A DNA stretch of 64,000 nt from Clostridia bacterium. Its GTDB lineage: Bacteria > Bacillota > Clostridia > Oscillospirales > CAG-272. The stretch is from contig JAFUNJ010000009.1 of assembly GCA_017482355.1 (NCBI GenBank), positions 101,229 to 165,228 on the forward strand, in the 5' to 3' direction. Below, piece after piece: positions 1 to 7,573 of this stretch (the first letter of the stretch is position 1; the number at the start of each line of letters is the position of its first letter). Under the pieces are notes generated by a model. That model searched no databases and was not told the origin of the DNA. It saw only the letters and a list, made by a program, of their open reading frames with translations. The position numbers and the translations under genes are program-made.

Positions 1-810
1 ACAAACGCAGTGTGGCTTAAAAAGGCGTACCTTTATCCGCTTGACGAGCCGCATACCGAGGAACAGCTTGCGGAGCTAAAGGAATGGGAAAAGAAGTTCA
101 GAGAGCTTTGCCCTAAGCTTGAGATAGTGTCGCCCTTCTACACTAATATACAGATAGGTACTGAAAAGAGAGACCAGACAGACTTTATGGAGGAATTTAC
201 CGACCTCTGGTGTCCTAAGCTCTGCCTCTGGGACGATGAAAGATCGTACGGCGATTTCCTCAACTACACTCCGAGCAAGACCTTCCACGAGAGAATGGAC
301 GAGCAGATCGCTAAGGGTGACAGAATGTGGGCTTACGTCTGCAACGACCCCAATAATCCCTATGCTCAGTTGTTCCTTGACACGGATGGCGTAGTTCAGC
401 GTCTTATGTTCTGGCAGATATATCAGAGAGATATAAAGGGCTTCCTCTATTGGTCATCGTGTTGGTATGCCACCGATAATGACGGAAATATACAGGATCC
501 TTGGGAAAACGCGAAGTCTATAGTAGACGGCGACGGAAAGATTATTTACGGCGAGGGCTGGTTCCTTTATCCCGGTTCGCCGGTCGGATACGGCGGCGCA
601 TGTCCGTCTATTCGCGCGAAGATAATTCGCGACGGTATTGACGATATCGAGATGTTTTACCTTGCAGAAAAATATCTTGACAAGGAATGGATAGTCGAAA
701 AGACCAAGGAAGGCACGCCTACTCTTACCGAGTATACAAACAGCGACAAATACGCCTCTCTCCGTATCGAGATCGGTAACGCTCTTGAAGCGGCAATAAA
801 TAATAAATAA
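1..810 (+). CDS. DUF4091 glycoside-hydrolase-like protein, C-terminal part (5' end outside window)
   Basis: The reading frame is open from base 1 (T-N-A-V-W-L-K-K...), so the start lies upstream; the GTG at base 10 is not a convincing start. The visible 269 residues match the C-terminal half of DUF4091 proteins, relatives of GH123 beta-N-acetylgalactosaminidases. An LDEP motif at visible residues 14-17 corresponds to the Asp-Glu pair that is catalytic in GH123, followed by the Trp-rich barrel end (GFLYWSSCWYA) and a C-terminal helix (IIRDGIDDIEMFYLAEKYL). A second DUF4091 gene lies at 24118. The substrate is not shown by the sequence; a GalNAc- or GlcNAc-containing glycan is the family-based guess. 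A terminator follows immediately. Confidence 0.8.
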   Translation, partial: TNAVWLKKAYLYPLDEPHTEEQLAELKEWEKKFRELCPKLEIVSPFYTNIQIGTEKRDQTDFMEEFTDLWCPKLCLWDDERSYGDFLNYTPSKTFHERMDEQIAKGDRMWAYVCNDPNNPYAQLFLDTDGVVQRLMFWQIYQRDIKGFLYWSSCWYATDNDGNIQDPWENAKSIVDGDGKIIYGEGWFLYPGSPVGYGGACPSIRAKIIRDGIDDIEMFYLAEKYLDKEWIVEKTKEGTPTLTEYTNSDKYASLRIEIGNALEAAINNK

Positions 811-814
811 ACGA

Positions 815-845
815 AAACCGAGGTGAGATCACCTCGGTTTTTTTA
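815..845. terminator. Rho-independent terminator, shared by convergent genes
   Basis: An ACCGAGGTGA / TCACCTCGGT stem is flanked by A-run and T-run, so it can stop transcription in both directions. The last codons and stop of the minus-strand AraC gene lie inside it. Confidence 0.85.
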
Positions 846-1671
846 TTTCGTTCGGGGAGACGCCGAAACGGTTTTTAAAGGCGCGGCTGAAGGCGTAGAT
901 CGATGAAAAGCCGAGCTTTTCAGAAACCTCCGATACCGTTGATCGCTTCAGCATTTCTTTCGCGGTCTGCATCCGTTTTTCGTTTCTGTATTTCATTATT
1001 CCGATTCCGTAACGGCTGCCGAAGCAGTGGTCGAGGTAGCATTTGCTGTAACTGAAATGTTTTGCAAGATCGTCAAGCTTAGCACTCAGTCCCTGTCCTG
1101 CGTCGATGTAATCCTTGACCTGCGCTTCAATGGGGAAAAAGCGGGTTTCCTTTTCAAATACGTTTCGGAAATTATCGTTTATGAGCATCTCGATAAGCCG
1201 TATCAGCTCCGCCTTTTTTGAAAGCGCAGACGTTTCGGAGCTTATAATTTTATAAAACAGCTTCAGCGCCTTTTGCTTTTCGGAGAATGATACTAACGGG
1301 TTTTCGGGACTTTCGGAAAACACGTCCTCACGAATCCAGCTCTTTTCCTCGTCAGTCAAGGCGGGAAGGTCCTTGAATGAAACGGGAACTCTTGCGCTGT
1401 TTTCGGTATGGGTAATATCGAAATGAATATGCGGTTGAATGAGGTCGGATTCGATGTTCGAAAAGCTGTGCGGTATTCCGGGGCGGATGAAAATAAACTG
1501 TCCCGCCTCGCAGTGAAGGTACGTTCCGTTATAGGTGAGCGTGAAGGAGCCGCTTGAAAGGTATATCAGCTCGTAATCGAAAATTATTCTGCGCTTTATG
1601 CCGCCCCCTGCGGGCATGACCGAATTCATTGCCACTCTTACGTACGGGTTGATCTGTGACTGATCTAACAT
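829..1671 (-). CDS. AraC-family transcriptional regulator with cupin sensor domain
   Basis: 280 residues. Residues about 20-100 form an AraC-type cupin sensor (YELIYLSSGSFTLTYNG, then FIRPGIPHSFSN); residues about 190-277 are the two-helix-turn-helix AraC DNA-binding domain ending AFSRAFKNRFGVSP. The ATG at 1671 has GGAGG just upstream. The gene is divergent from the GH172-kinase-isomerase operon, the usual position of a local activator, so it probably senses the released sugar (inference). Its final codons (K-K-P-R-stop) are encoded inside the terminator hairpin shared with the convergent DUF4091 gene. Confidence 0.85.
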   Translation of the reverse strand: MLDQSQINPYVRVAMNSVMPAGGGIKRRIIFDYELIYLSSGSFTLTYNGTYLHCEAGQFIFIRPGIPHSFSNIESDLIQPHIHFDITHTENSARVPVSFKDLPALTDEEKSWIREDVFSESPENPLVSFSEKQKALKLFYKIISSETSALSKKAELIRLIEMLINDNFRNVFEKETRFFPIEAQVKDYIDAGQGLSAKLDDLAKHFSYSKCYLDHCFGSRYGIGIMKYRNEKRMQTAKEMLKRSTVSEVSEKLGFSSIYAFSRAFKNRFGVSPNEIKKPR

Positions 1672-1775
1672 ATTATCCTCCGAAAGAAATGTTAAATAAA
1701 AGGCAAGGATTGCTATTCATATAATAGATGATTTTCGATAAAATGTCAATATGGAAAAAATTTCGGAGGCACAAA
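1672..1775 (+). promoter_or_regulatory. Divergent promoter region, AraC regulator / GH172 operon
   Basis: A TATAAT at 1720-1725 is a good -10 for the rightward operon, but no -35 match lies 17 bases upstream, as expected for an AraC-activated promoter. GGAGG ribosome sites precede both start codons. Confidence 0.4.
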
Positions 1776-2831
1776 ATGTTAAGTAACCTTACGATCAAAA
1801 AGAATATAACGACCTTTTCCGTCTCGCCCGAAAATCTGACGGGCGAAAAAGGCAAGGGCGGAATGGCAAAGGAGGGAAGCGCCTCTCTTGCGTCGCGCGA
1901 GCTCGGACAGGGGTGGAAGGTAAATCCTTTTCTGATGCTTCAGCCGAAAACGAGGACTGTTCTTGCCGATATAAAGGGTCAGGGCGCGATAAAGCACATC
2001 TGGCTTACCGACAGCGCAAAGGCAGGACGCCTTCTTATACTCCGCATTTATTTTGACGGTCACGAAAACCCTGCCGTTGAAGCGCCGATATCCGATTTCT
2101 TCGCTAACGCCGATTATCTCGAATACCGTCAGCTTTCGAGTATTGCTATGTGCGTAAATCCGAAAAGGGGACTGAACTGCTATTTCGAGATGCCGTATTT
2201 TGAGGGCTTTAAGATCGAGGTCGAAAATATCGGTTCCGACGAATGTCAGATATATTATCAGATCGATTGCGAGGAAAAGGTGCTTGACCCCGAAACGCTT
2301 TATTTCCACGCACAGTTCAGACGCGTAAATCCGCTTCCGTATAAAGAGCCGTACGTTATCCTCGATAATATCAAGGGCAACGGTCATTACGTCGGCACCT
2401 ATATGCATTGGGGCGTAAAGAGCAACCGTTGGTGGGGCGAGGGCGAGATCAAGTTCTATATCGACGGCGACAGGGAATTCCCGACGGTATGCGGAACGGG
2501 AACCGAGGACTATTTCTGCGGAGCGTACAATTTCGACGTAAACGGTCAGTATGTCGAGTACACCACGCCTTACGCGGGAATGTATAAGGTCGGCAGCACC
2601 GATCGGCTCTACAGATCACAGCTTTATTTCGATATGTACCGTTGGCACATTACAGATCCGATCTATTTTAAGGAAGACCTTAAGGTGACGATACAAGCAC
2701 TTGGCTGGAGAAGTGAGCAGAGATATATGCCGCTTCAGGACGATATCTCGTCGGTCGCATATTGGTACTCCGATACCCTTGACGACGTTTATCCCGAGTT
2801 CCCGACGAAGGACGAATTGGAGATAATATAA
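1776..2831 (+). CDS. GH172 / DUF2961 family glycosidase
   Basis: 351 residues, starting at the ATG at 1776 preceded by CGGAGGCACAAA. Upstream in-frame ATGs (1728) lack a ribosome site. The family signature is clear: GEGEIKFYIDGD around residue 220 and CGTGTEDYF around 240, whose acidic residues are catalytic in GH172. Characterised GH172 members act on furanosides: difructose dianhydride, alpha-fructofuranosides and alpha-D-arabinofuranosides. No signal peptide, so it should act in the cytoplasm on imported oligosaccharides. It overlaps the next gene by one base (TAATG), so the two are translationally coupled. With a kinase and an isomerase for pentoses downstream, a D-arabinofuranoside substrate is the best guess. 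Confidence 0.82.
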   Translation: MLSNLTIKKNITTFSVSPENLTGEKGKGGMAKEGSASLASRELGQGWKVNPFLMLQPKTRTVLADIKGQGAIKHIWLTDSAKAGRLLILRIYFDGHENPAVEAPISDFFANADYLEYRQLSSIAMCVNPKRGLNCYFEMPYFEGFKIEVENIGSDECQIYYQIDCEEKVLDPETLYFHAQFRRVNPLPYKEPYVILDNIKGNGHYVGTYMHWGVKSNRWWGEGEIKFYIDGDREFPTVCGTGTEDYFCGAYNFDVNGQYVEYTTPYAGMYKVGSTDRLYRSQLYFDMYRWHITDPIYFKEDLKVTIQALGWRSEQRYMPLQDDISSVAYWYSDTLDDVYPEFPTKDELEII

Positions 2832-4453
2832 TGTCAAAATACGTAATAGGTATTGATTACGGCACGCTGTCCGCACGCGCGGTGCTTGCCGATACGGCTG
2901 ACGGCAGAGTGCTTTCGAGCTGTGAGTACGTTTATCCGCATGCCGTAATGAATGAAAAGGATATTTGCGACAGCGAACCGAGCGTAAAAACGGCGCTCGC
3001 ACACCCTGATGATTATATAGAGGCGCTCACAAGCACCGTTAAGGGCGTTCTTTCGGAATCGGGAGTTTCACCCGAGGAGGTCGTCGGACTGTCTATTGAC
3101 GCAACGTCGAGCAGCGTTTTGCCGATTTTGAACGACGGCACTCCGCTTGCGAGCATGCAAGAATTTTCGCGCGATCCTCACGCATATATAAAGCTTTGGA
3201 AGCATCACGGCGGCGAGGAGCAGGCGGACAGAATGACGCGCGTTGCGAGCTTGCGCGGCGAAGAATGGCTTGAAAGCTACGGCGGAACGGTCTCCGCGGA
3301 GTGGGCGCTTCCGAAAATGCTCGAAACGCTCGAAAAATCGCCCAAGGTATATAATGCGGCGGAAAAATATTCCGAGATCGGCGACTGGCTCGTTTCTCTC
3401 ATTACGGGAACCGAGTATCGAAGCGCTTGTCAGGCGGGTTATAAGTCGATGTATCAGGACGGATATCCGTCGAAGGAATATTTGAATGAGGTCGCGCCGA
3501 CCTTTTCAACGGTGCTTGACAAGCTGAGAGGCGAGGTCGTTCCTCCCGGAACGGTTGCCGGATATATAAACGAAAACGGCGAAAAGCTCACGGGGCTGAG
3601 GATCGGAACCGCGGTCTCCGCGTCGGCGATCGACGCGCACTCGGCTCTGCCTGCGGCGAAGGCGGTATCAGACGGTGACCTGACGCTGATAATCGGCACG
3701 TCCGGCTGTCATATTCTGATCTCAAAGACCGACGCACCTATCAAGGGTATTTGCGGCAAGGTCATGGGCGGTGTCGTTCCCGACTACCGCGCTTACGAGA
3801 CGGGGCAGTCGTGCGTTGGCGATATGTTTGCCTGGTTTATGGAAAACTGTCTGCCCGAAAGCTATGCTGAGAGGGCAAGGGAAGAGGGGATCGGTATTTT
3901 CGATTACCTTAATTCGCTTGCGGAGAAGCTTGATATTGATTCTATCGGACTGCTTGTTCTCGACTGGTGGAACGGCAACCGCTCGCCCTACGTTGACTAC
4001 GACCTTTCGGGACTCATGATCGGAATGACGCTTATGACGAAGCCCGAGGAGATCTATCACGCTATGCTTTCCTCTATCGCTTACGGTACGAGACGAATGG
4101 TCGAGCTTTACGAGGAGGGCGGAGTGAAGGTCGAACGCATATTTGCGGTCGGCGGAATACCGCTGAAGAATCCGCTTCTTATGCAGATAATGGCGGACGT
4201 TCTCGGCAAGAGCATAAGCGTCGTCGACAGTAAGCAGGCAGGCGCAAAGGGAAGCGCGATATATGCAGCCACCGCGGCAGGAATCTACCCCGATGTTGAG
4301 GGCGCGGCTGAAAAGATGGGAGATGACTGCGCGGCGGTCTATAAGCAATATCCCGAAGCACACGCGAAATTTACTCGGCTTTACAATATGTACGTTGAGC
4401 TTTCCGACGGCTTTGCAAACAGCGATATTATGAAGCGCTTGAGAAACAAATAA
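2831..4453 (+). CDS. araB: Ribulokinase (FGGY family)
   Basis: 540 residues, typical AraB length. It has the N-terminal FGGY ATPase motif GIDYGTLSARAV, SIDATSSSVLPIL, the P-loop-like IIGTSGCHIL and the C-terminal AVGGIPLKNPLLMQIMADVL. AraB-type kinases phosphorylate L-ribulose and often D-ribulose at O5 using ATP. The start overlaps the GH172 stop codon, and the isomerase gene follows 14 bases later. No ribulose-5-phosphate epimerase or fuculose-phosphate aldolase is nearby, which suits D-ribulose (whose product enters the pentose phosphate pathway directly) better than L-ribulose or L-fuculose. That substrate assignment is inference. Confidence 0.85.
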   Translation: MSKYVIGIDYGTLSARAVLADTADGRVLSSCEYVYPHAVMNEKDICDSEPSVKTALAHPDDYIEALTSTVKGVLSESGVSPEEVVGLSIDATSSSVLPILNDGTPLASMQEFSRDPHAYIKLWKHHGGEEQADRMTRVASLRGEEWLESYGGTVSAEWALPKMLETLEKSPKVYNAAEKYSEIGDWLVSLITGTEYRSACQAGYKSMYQDGYPSKEYLNEVAPTFSTVLDKLRGEVVPPGTVAGYINENGEKLTGLRIGTAVSASAIDAHSALPAAKAVSDGDLTLIIGTSGCHILISKTDAPIKGICGKVMGGVVPDYRAYETGQSCVGDMFAWFMENCLPESYAERAREEGIGIFDYLNSLAEKLDIDSIGLLVLDWWNGNRSPYVDYDLSGLMIGMTLMTKPEEIYHAMLSSIAYGTRRMVELYEEGGVKVERIFAVGGIPLKNPLLMQIMADVLGKSISVVDSKQAGAKGSAIYAATAAGIYPDVEGAAEKMGDDCAAVYKQYPEAHAKFTRLYNMYVELSDGFANSDIMKRLRNK

Positions 4454-4467
4454 AACAGGAGTAATTT

Positions 4468-6264
4468 ATGAAAAACAGAATGATTGGCGAATATCCCGTT
4501 ATAGGAATACGTCCCGTTATCGACGGCAGAAAGGGTCCGCTTGACGTTCGCGGCGGACTTGAAAAGCAGACCATGGCAATGGCTGAAGCCGTTAAGAAGC
4601 TGTACGAAGAAAGCCTCCGTTATTCGAACGGTGAGCCGGTCAAGGTCATCATTGCCGACGGTACTATTGGACGCGCCCCCGAAGCGGCGGCTTGCGAGAG
4701 TAAGTTCAGACGCGAGGGTGTTGCGGTTACACTTACCGTTACCCCCTGCTGGTGCTATGGCTCCGAGGTAATGGATGCCGATCCGAATACGATAAAGGCG
4801 GTCTGGGGCTGTAATAAGACAGAGCGCCCCGGCGCGGTTTTCCTTGCATCGGTAAAGGCAACTCATGCACAGAAGAATCTTCCTGTATTTTCGATCTACG
4901 GGCGCGAGGTTCAGGATATAGACGACGATTCGATCCCTAAAGACGTAGAAGAAAAGCTTCTCCGCTTTGCGCGTTCTGCGGTGGCTATGGCAACGATGCG
5001 CGGCAAATCTTACCTGCAGATCGGCTCTGTATGTATGGGAATCGGCGGATCGGTCATTGATTCCGATTTCCTCGAAAGCTATCTCGGACTCCGTGTCGAG
5101 TCTGTTGACGAGGTCGAGATACTCCGCCGTATGAATCACGATATTTACGATAAGGCGGAGTTTGAAAAGGCGCTTGCATGGGCGAAGGAAAAGTGCAAGA
5201 TCGGCTTTGACAAGAACCCCGAGTTCGTTCGCAAGAGCGACGAAACGAAGGAAGAGCAGTTTGAATTCGTCGTAAAGATGGCGGTCATTATCAAGGAGCT
5301 TATGTGCGGAATCGAAAATCCGCCTGCTGGCTGTGAGGAGGAGGCACTCGGACATAACGCTATCGCGGCGGGTTTCCAGGGACAGCGTCAGTGGACGGAC
5401 GAATATCCGAACGGCGACTTTGCGGAAGCTATCCTTAACACCTCCTTTGACTGGAACGGAGCGCGTGAGCCGTATATTCTTGCAACTGAAAACGACGTTC
5501 TCAACGGTCTCGGAATGCTGTTTATGAAGCTTCTTACTAACCGCGCTCAGATGTTTGCCGATGTCCGTACCTATTGGAGCGGAAGCTCTATCAAGCGCGT
5601 AACGGGCTACGATATCGAGGGTAAGGCAAAGGACTGTGACGGCGTTATACATCTTATCAATTCGGGCGCTTGCTGTCTTGACGCCTGCGGTGAGGTTACC
5701 GATGAAAACGGCGACGCGGTTATTAAGCCGTGGTACGAAATGACCGACAGCGATATGGATAAGGTTCTCTCGGCGACAACCTGGAACCCTGCCGACAACG
5801 GATATTTCCGCGGCGGCGGATTCTCCTCCCGTTTCCTGACGAGAGCAGAGATGCCTGCGACTATGATCCGACTCAATCTCGTAAAGGGACTTGGCCCTGT
5901 TATGCAGATAGCGGAGGGCTGGACTGTTGCGCTCCCCGATGACGTTGCGGACACCATCTGGGAGAGAACAGACTACACTTGGCCCTGTACGTTCTTCGCT
6001 CCGAGATGCGACGGCGAGGAGGGAAGCCCCTTCAAGACCGCGTACGACGTTATGAACGCGTGGGGTGCAAACCACGGTGCGATCTCTTACGGACACATCG
6101 GCGCTGACGTTATCACTCTCTGTTCGATGCTCAGAATTCCGGTTTGTATGCACAACGTACCGACGGAGGATATATTCCGCCCGTCTGCTTGGGAAGCGTT
6201 CGGAATGGATAAAGAGGGCGCGGATTACAGAGCTTGTGCGAATTACGGACCTTTTTATAAGTGA
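4468..6264 (+). CDS. fucI: L-fucose isomerase / D-arabinose isomerase
   Basis: 598 residues, matching FucI over its full length ([18 protein letters not shown] at the N-terminus, [24 protein letters not shown], and a C-terminal [13 protein letters not shown]). The Glu of ATEND, the Asp of FADVR and a late His correspond to the Mn2+ ligands of E. coli FucI. FucI enzymes interconvert L-fucose/L-fuculose and also D-arabinose/D-ribulose. AGGAG precedes the ATG. As last gene of the GH172-araB-fucI operon it most likely makes D-ribulose from D-arabinose here. L-fucose use would need a fuculokinase and aldolase that are absent locally. Confidence 0.88.
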   Translation: MKNRMIGEYPVIGIRPVIDGRKGPLDVRGGLEKQTMAMAEAVKKLYEESLRYSNGEPVKVIIADGTIGRAPEAAACESKFRREGVAVTLTVTPCWCYGSEVMDADPNTIKAVWGCNKTERPGAVFLASVKATHAQKNLPVFSIYGREVQDIDDDSIPKDVEEKLLRFARSAVAMATMRGKSYLQIGSVCMGIGGSVIDSDFLESYLGLRVESVDEVEILRRMNHDIYDKAEFEKALAWAKEKCKIGFDKNPEFVRKSDETKEEQFEFVVKMAVIIKELMCGIENPPAGCEEEALGHNAIAAGFQGQRQWTDEYPNGDFAEAILNTSFDWNGAREPYILATENDVLNGLGMLFMKLLTNRAQMFADVRTYWSGSSIKRVTGYDIEGKAKDCDGVIHLINSGACCLDACGEVTDENGDAVIKPWYEMTDSDMDKVLSATTWNPADNGYFRGGGFSSRFLTRAEMPATMIRLNLVKGLGPVMQIAEGWTVALPDDVADTIWERTDYTWPCTFFAPRCDGEEGSPFKTAYDVMNAWGANHGAISYGHIGADVITLCSMLRIPVCMHNVPTEDIFRPSAWEAFGMDKEGADYRACANYGPFYK

Positions 6265-6266
6265 AA

Positions 6267-6294
6267 GAAAACCGAGGCATTTGCCTCGGTTTTA
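6267..6294 (+). terminator. Rho-independent terminator after fucI
   Basis: An AACCGAGGC-ATTT-GCCTCGGTT hairpin with T-run begins three bases after the fucI stop. The stem is nearly identical to those at 815 and 9084. Confidence 0.85.
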
Positions 6295-6400
6295 TCTATG
6301 TAACCGCAATCCCCGCCATAGTTGGTAGGGTTCAAATGAGGTTGACAGATGAAAAGAGAATAACAAGAAAAAAGAAAACGCATAAGGGATTCGTGTCTGG

Positions 6401-6582
6401 GGCTCCCTCCGGGAGGGAGCTGTCACCGAAAGGTGACTGAAGGAGCCATCGGGCGAGGAACGCTCGATGATGAATATTTATGGAATCGCCCGAAGGAGAG
6501 GGGCGACTCTCTAAAATGTTATTCATCGCAGGCTCCCTTCGTCATTTGCTTCGCAAATGCCACCTCCCTCCCGGAGGGAGGC
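6401..6582. repeat. Palindromic intergenic repeat element (family 1, copy 1)
   Basis: This fills most of the 387-base gap between fucI and the DeoR gene. The left end has GGCTCCCTCCGGGAGGGAGC, then GTCACCGAAAGGTGAC; the right end has GGCTCCCTTC, GCATTTGCGAAGCAAATG-type complementarity and CTCCCTCCCGGAGGGAGGC. Related arms occur at 9190, 44802 and 47668. It encodes no credible protein, contains no transposase and resembles a short MITE-like element. Bases 6300-6400 and 6583-6651 hold nothing recognisable. Confidence 0.7.
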
Positions 6583-6651
6583 AAAGCAACGTTCCGAACC
6601 CCATTTATGGGTAGCAGTAGCCGATGCGTGGCTGGTATACGGGGATTTTTA

Positions 6652-7404
6652 TTACAGTAGCTCGATCTTACCTTCAAAGCGAGCAAATTTCTTCGTCTCC
6701 GCACCCTCGCTGATAAAGCAGTCGACGTCGGACAGCTCTCCCTGCTTAAAGGAAGCGCGCTCGCCGAATTTTGAGCTGTCGCAGAGCAGAACCTTTTTAC
6801 GCGCATTTTTGAGCATTGAATTTCTGACCGACACCTCTTCGCTCGAGCAGTCGCTGATGATACCGTCATCGGTAAGCGCCTTCACCGAGAAGAACATAAC
6901 GTCCGCAAACACGTTTTCAAATGTCCTTTGCGCGTTTCCGCCGATTAGACAGTTTCGGTTTTCGCTACTCAAAAATCCGCCCGACGATACGACATTGACG
7001 CTCGATCCTGAAAGAAGCATGAGTATCTCGATATTGTTCGTAACTACCGTAAGCGAGCTTTTATTCATAAGCTCGGTCGCAAGATAAAAGGCGGTAGAGG
7101 ACTGGTCGAGAAAAACGATGTCGCCGTCGTTTACAAGCGCCGCCGCCTTTTTTGCAATATCGAGCTTTTGATTTACGTTCTGACGCGTGCGGTGATTAAA
7201 GGTAACTATGTTCGACAAGCTGTTACGCAGCGACGCACCGCCGTAGCTTCTTTTGATCAGCCCCTTTTCTTCAAGAGACTTCAGATCACGTCGTATGCTC
7301 GATTCACTTGCGAACAGAGCGCTACATAACTGTTTTACCGTCACGAATCCGCCCGTTGACTTTAATATATTCATTATTTCCTGTTCGCGCTCTTTGCTCA
7401 GCAT
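6652..7404 (-). CDS. DeoR/GlpR-family transcriptional repressor
   Basis: 250 residues, the usual family length. Residues 1-57 form the DeoR winged HTH with its signature (SSIRRDLKSLEEKGLIKRSY), followed by the sugar-phosphate-binding DeoRC domain (VFLDQSSTAFYLATEL, VVTNN, IGGNAQRTFENVFADVMFFS). Such proteins repress sugar-use genes and are released by phosphorylated sugars. GGAGGG precedes the ATG. It is divergent from the HAD-GDPD fusion gene, the likely target. Both genes share a promoter region with several repeat motifs. Confidence 0.87.
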   Translation of the reverse strand: MLSKEREQEIMNILKSTGGFVTVKQLCSALFASESSIRRDLKSLEEKGLIKRSYGGASLRNSLSNIVTFNHRTRQNVNQKLDIAKKAAALVNDGDIVFLDQSSTAFYLATELMNKSSLTVVTNNIEILMLLSGSSVNVVSSGGFLSSENRNCLIGGNAQRTFENVFADVMFFSVKALTDDGIISDCSSEEVSVRNSMLKNARKKVLLCDSSKFGERASFKQGELSDVDCFISEGAETKKFARFEGKIELL

Positions 7405-7418
7405 TTTGCCCTCCGATT

Positions 7419-7489
7419 TTGACCGATGTTGACCGATTTGCGGTTATGAAACGTTAATTCTTCATTATTTGCGCGTTTTTTACGCAAAT
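7419..7489. promoter_or_regulatory. Candidate DeoR operator sites
   Basis: Two exact direct repeats TTGACCGAT start at 7419 and 7429 (10-base period, one helical turn) just upstream of the DeoR start. An inverted repeat ATTTGCG-N9-CGCAAAT spans 7467-7489 just upstream of the -35 of the divergent gene. Either could be the binding site. Confidence 0.4.
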
Positions 7490-7491
7490 TG

Positions 7492-7520
7492 TTGAATTGT
7501 TTTGACTGAACTATTATAAT
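7492..7520 (+). promoter_or_regulatory. Sigma-A promoter for HAD-GDPD gene
   Basis: TTGAAT at 7492-7497, 17-base spacer, TATAAT at 7515-7520. Confidence 0.7.
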
Positions 7521-7573
7521 ACAAATATGATACTTTGTAAAGCAAAATTTTCTGTTGACGGACGGTGAAAACA

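Noticed and set aside
4381-6153. 590-codon open frame on the minus strand across fucI
   Set aside because: It is antisense to a clear full-length FucI, has no family match or ribosome site and reflects codon bias of the true frame.
6300-6651. Small protein genes within the repeat-filled gap
   Set aside because: Frames start in palindromic repeat sequence, with no family resemblance.
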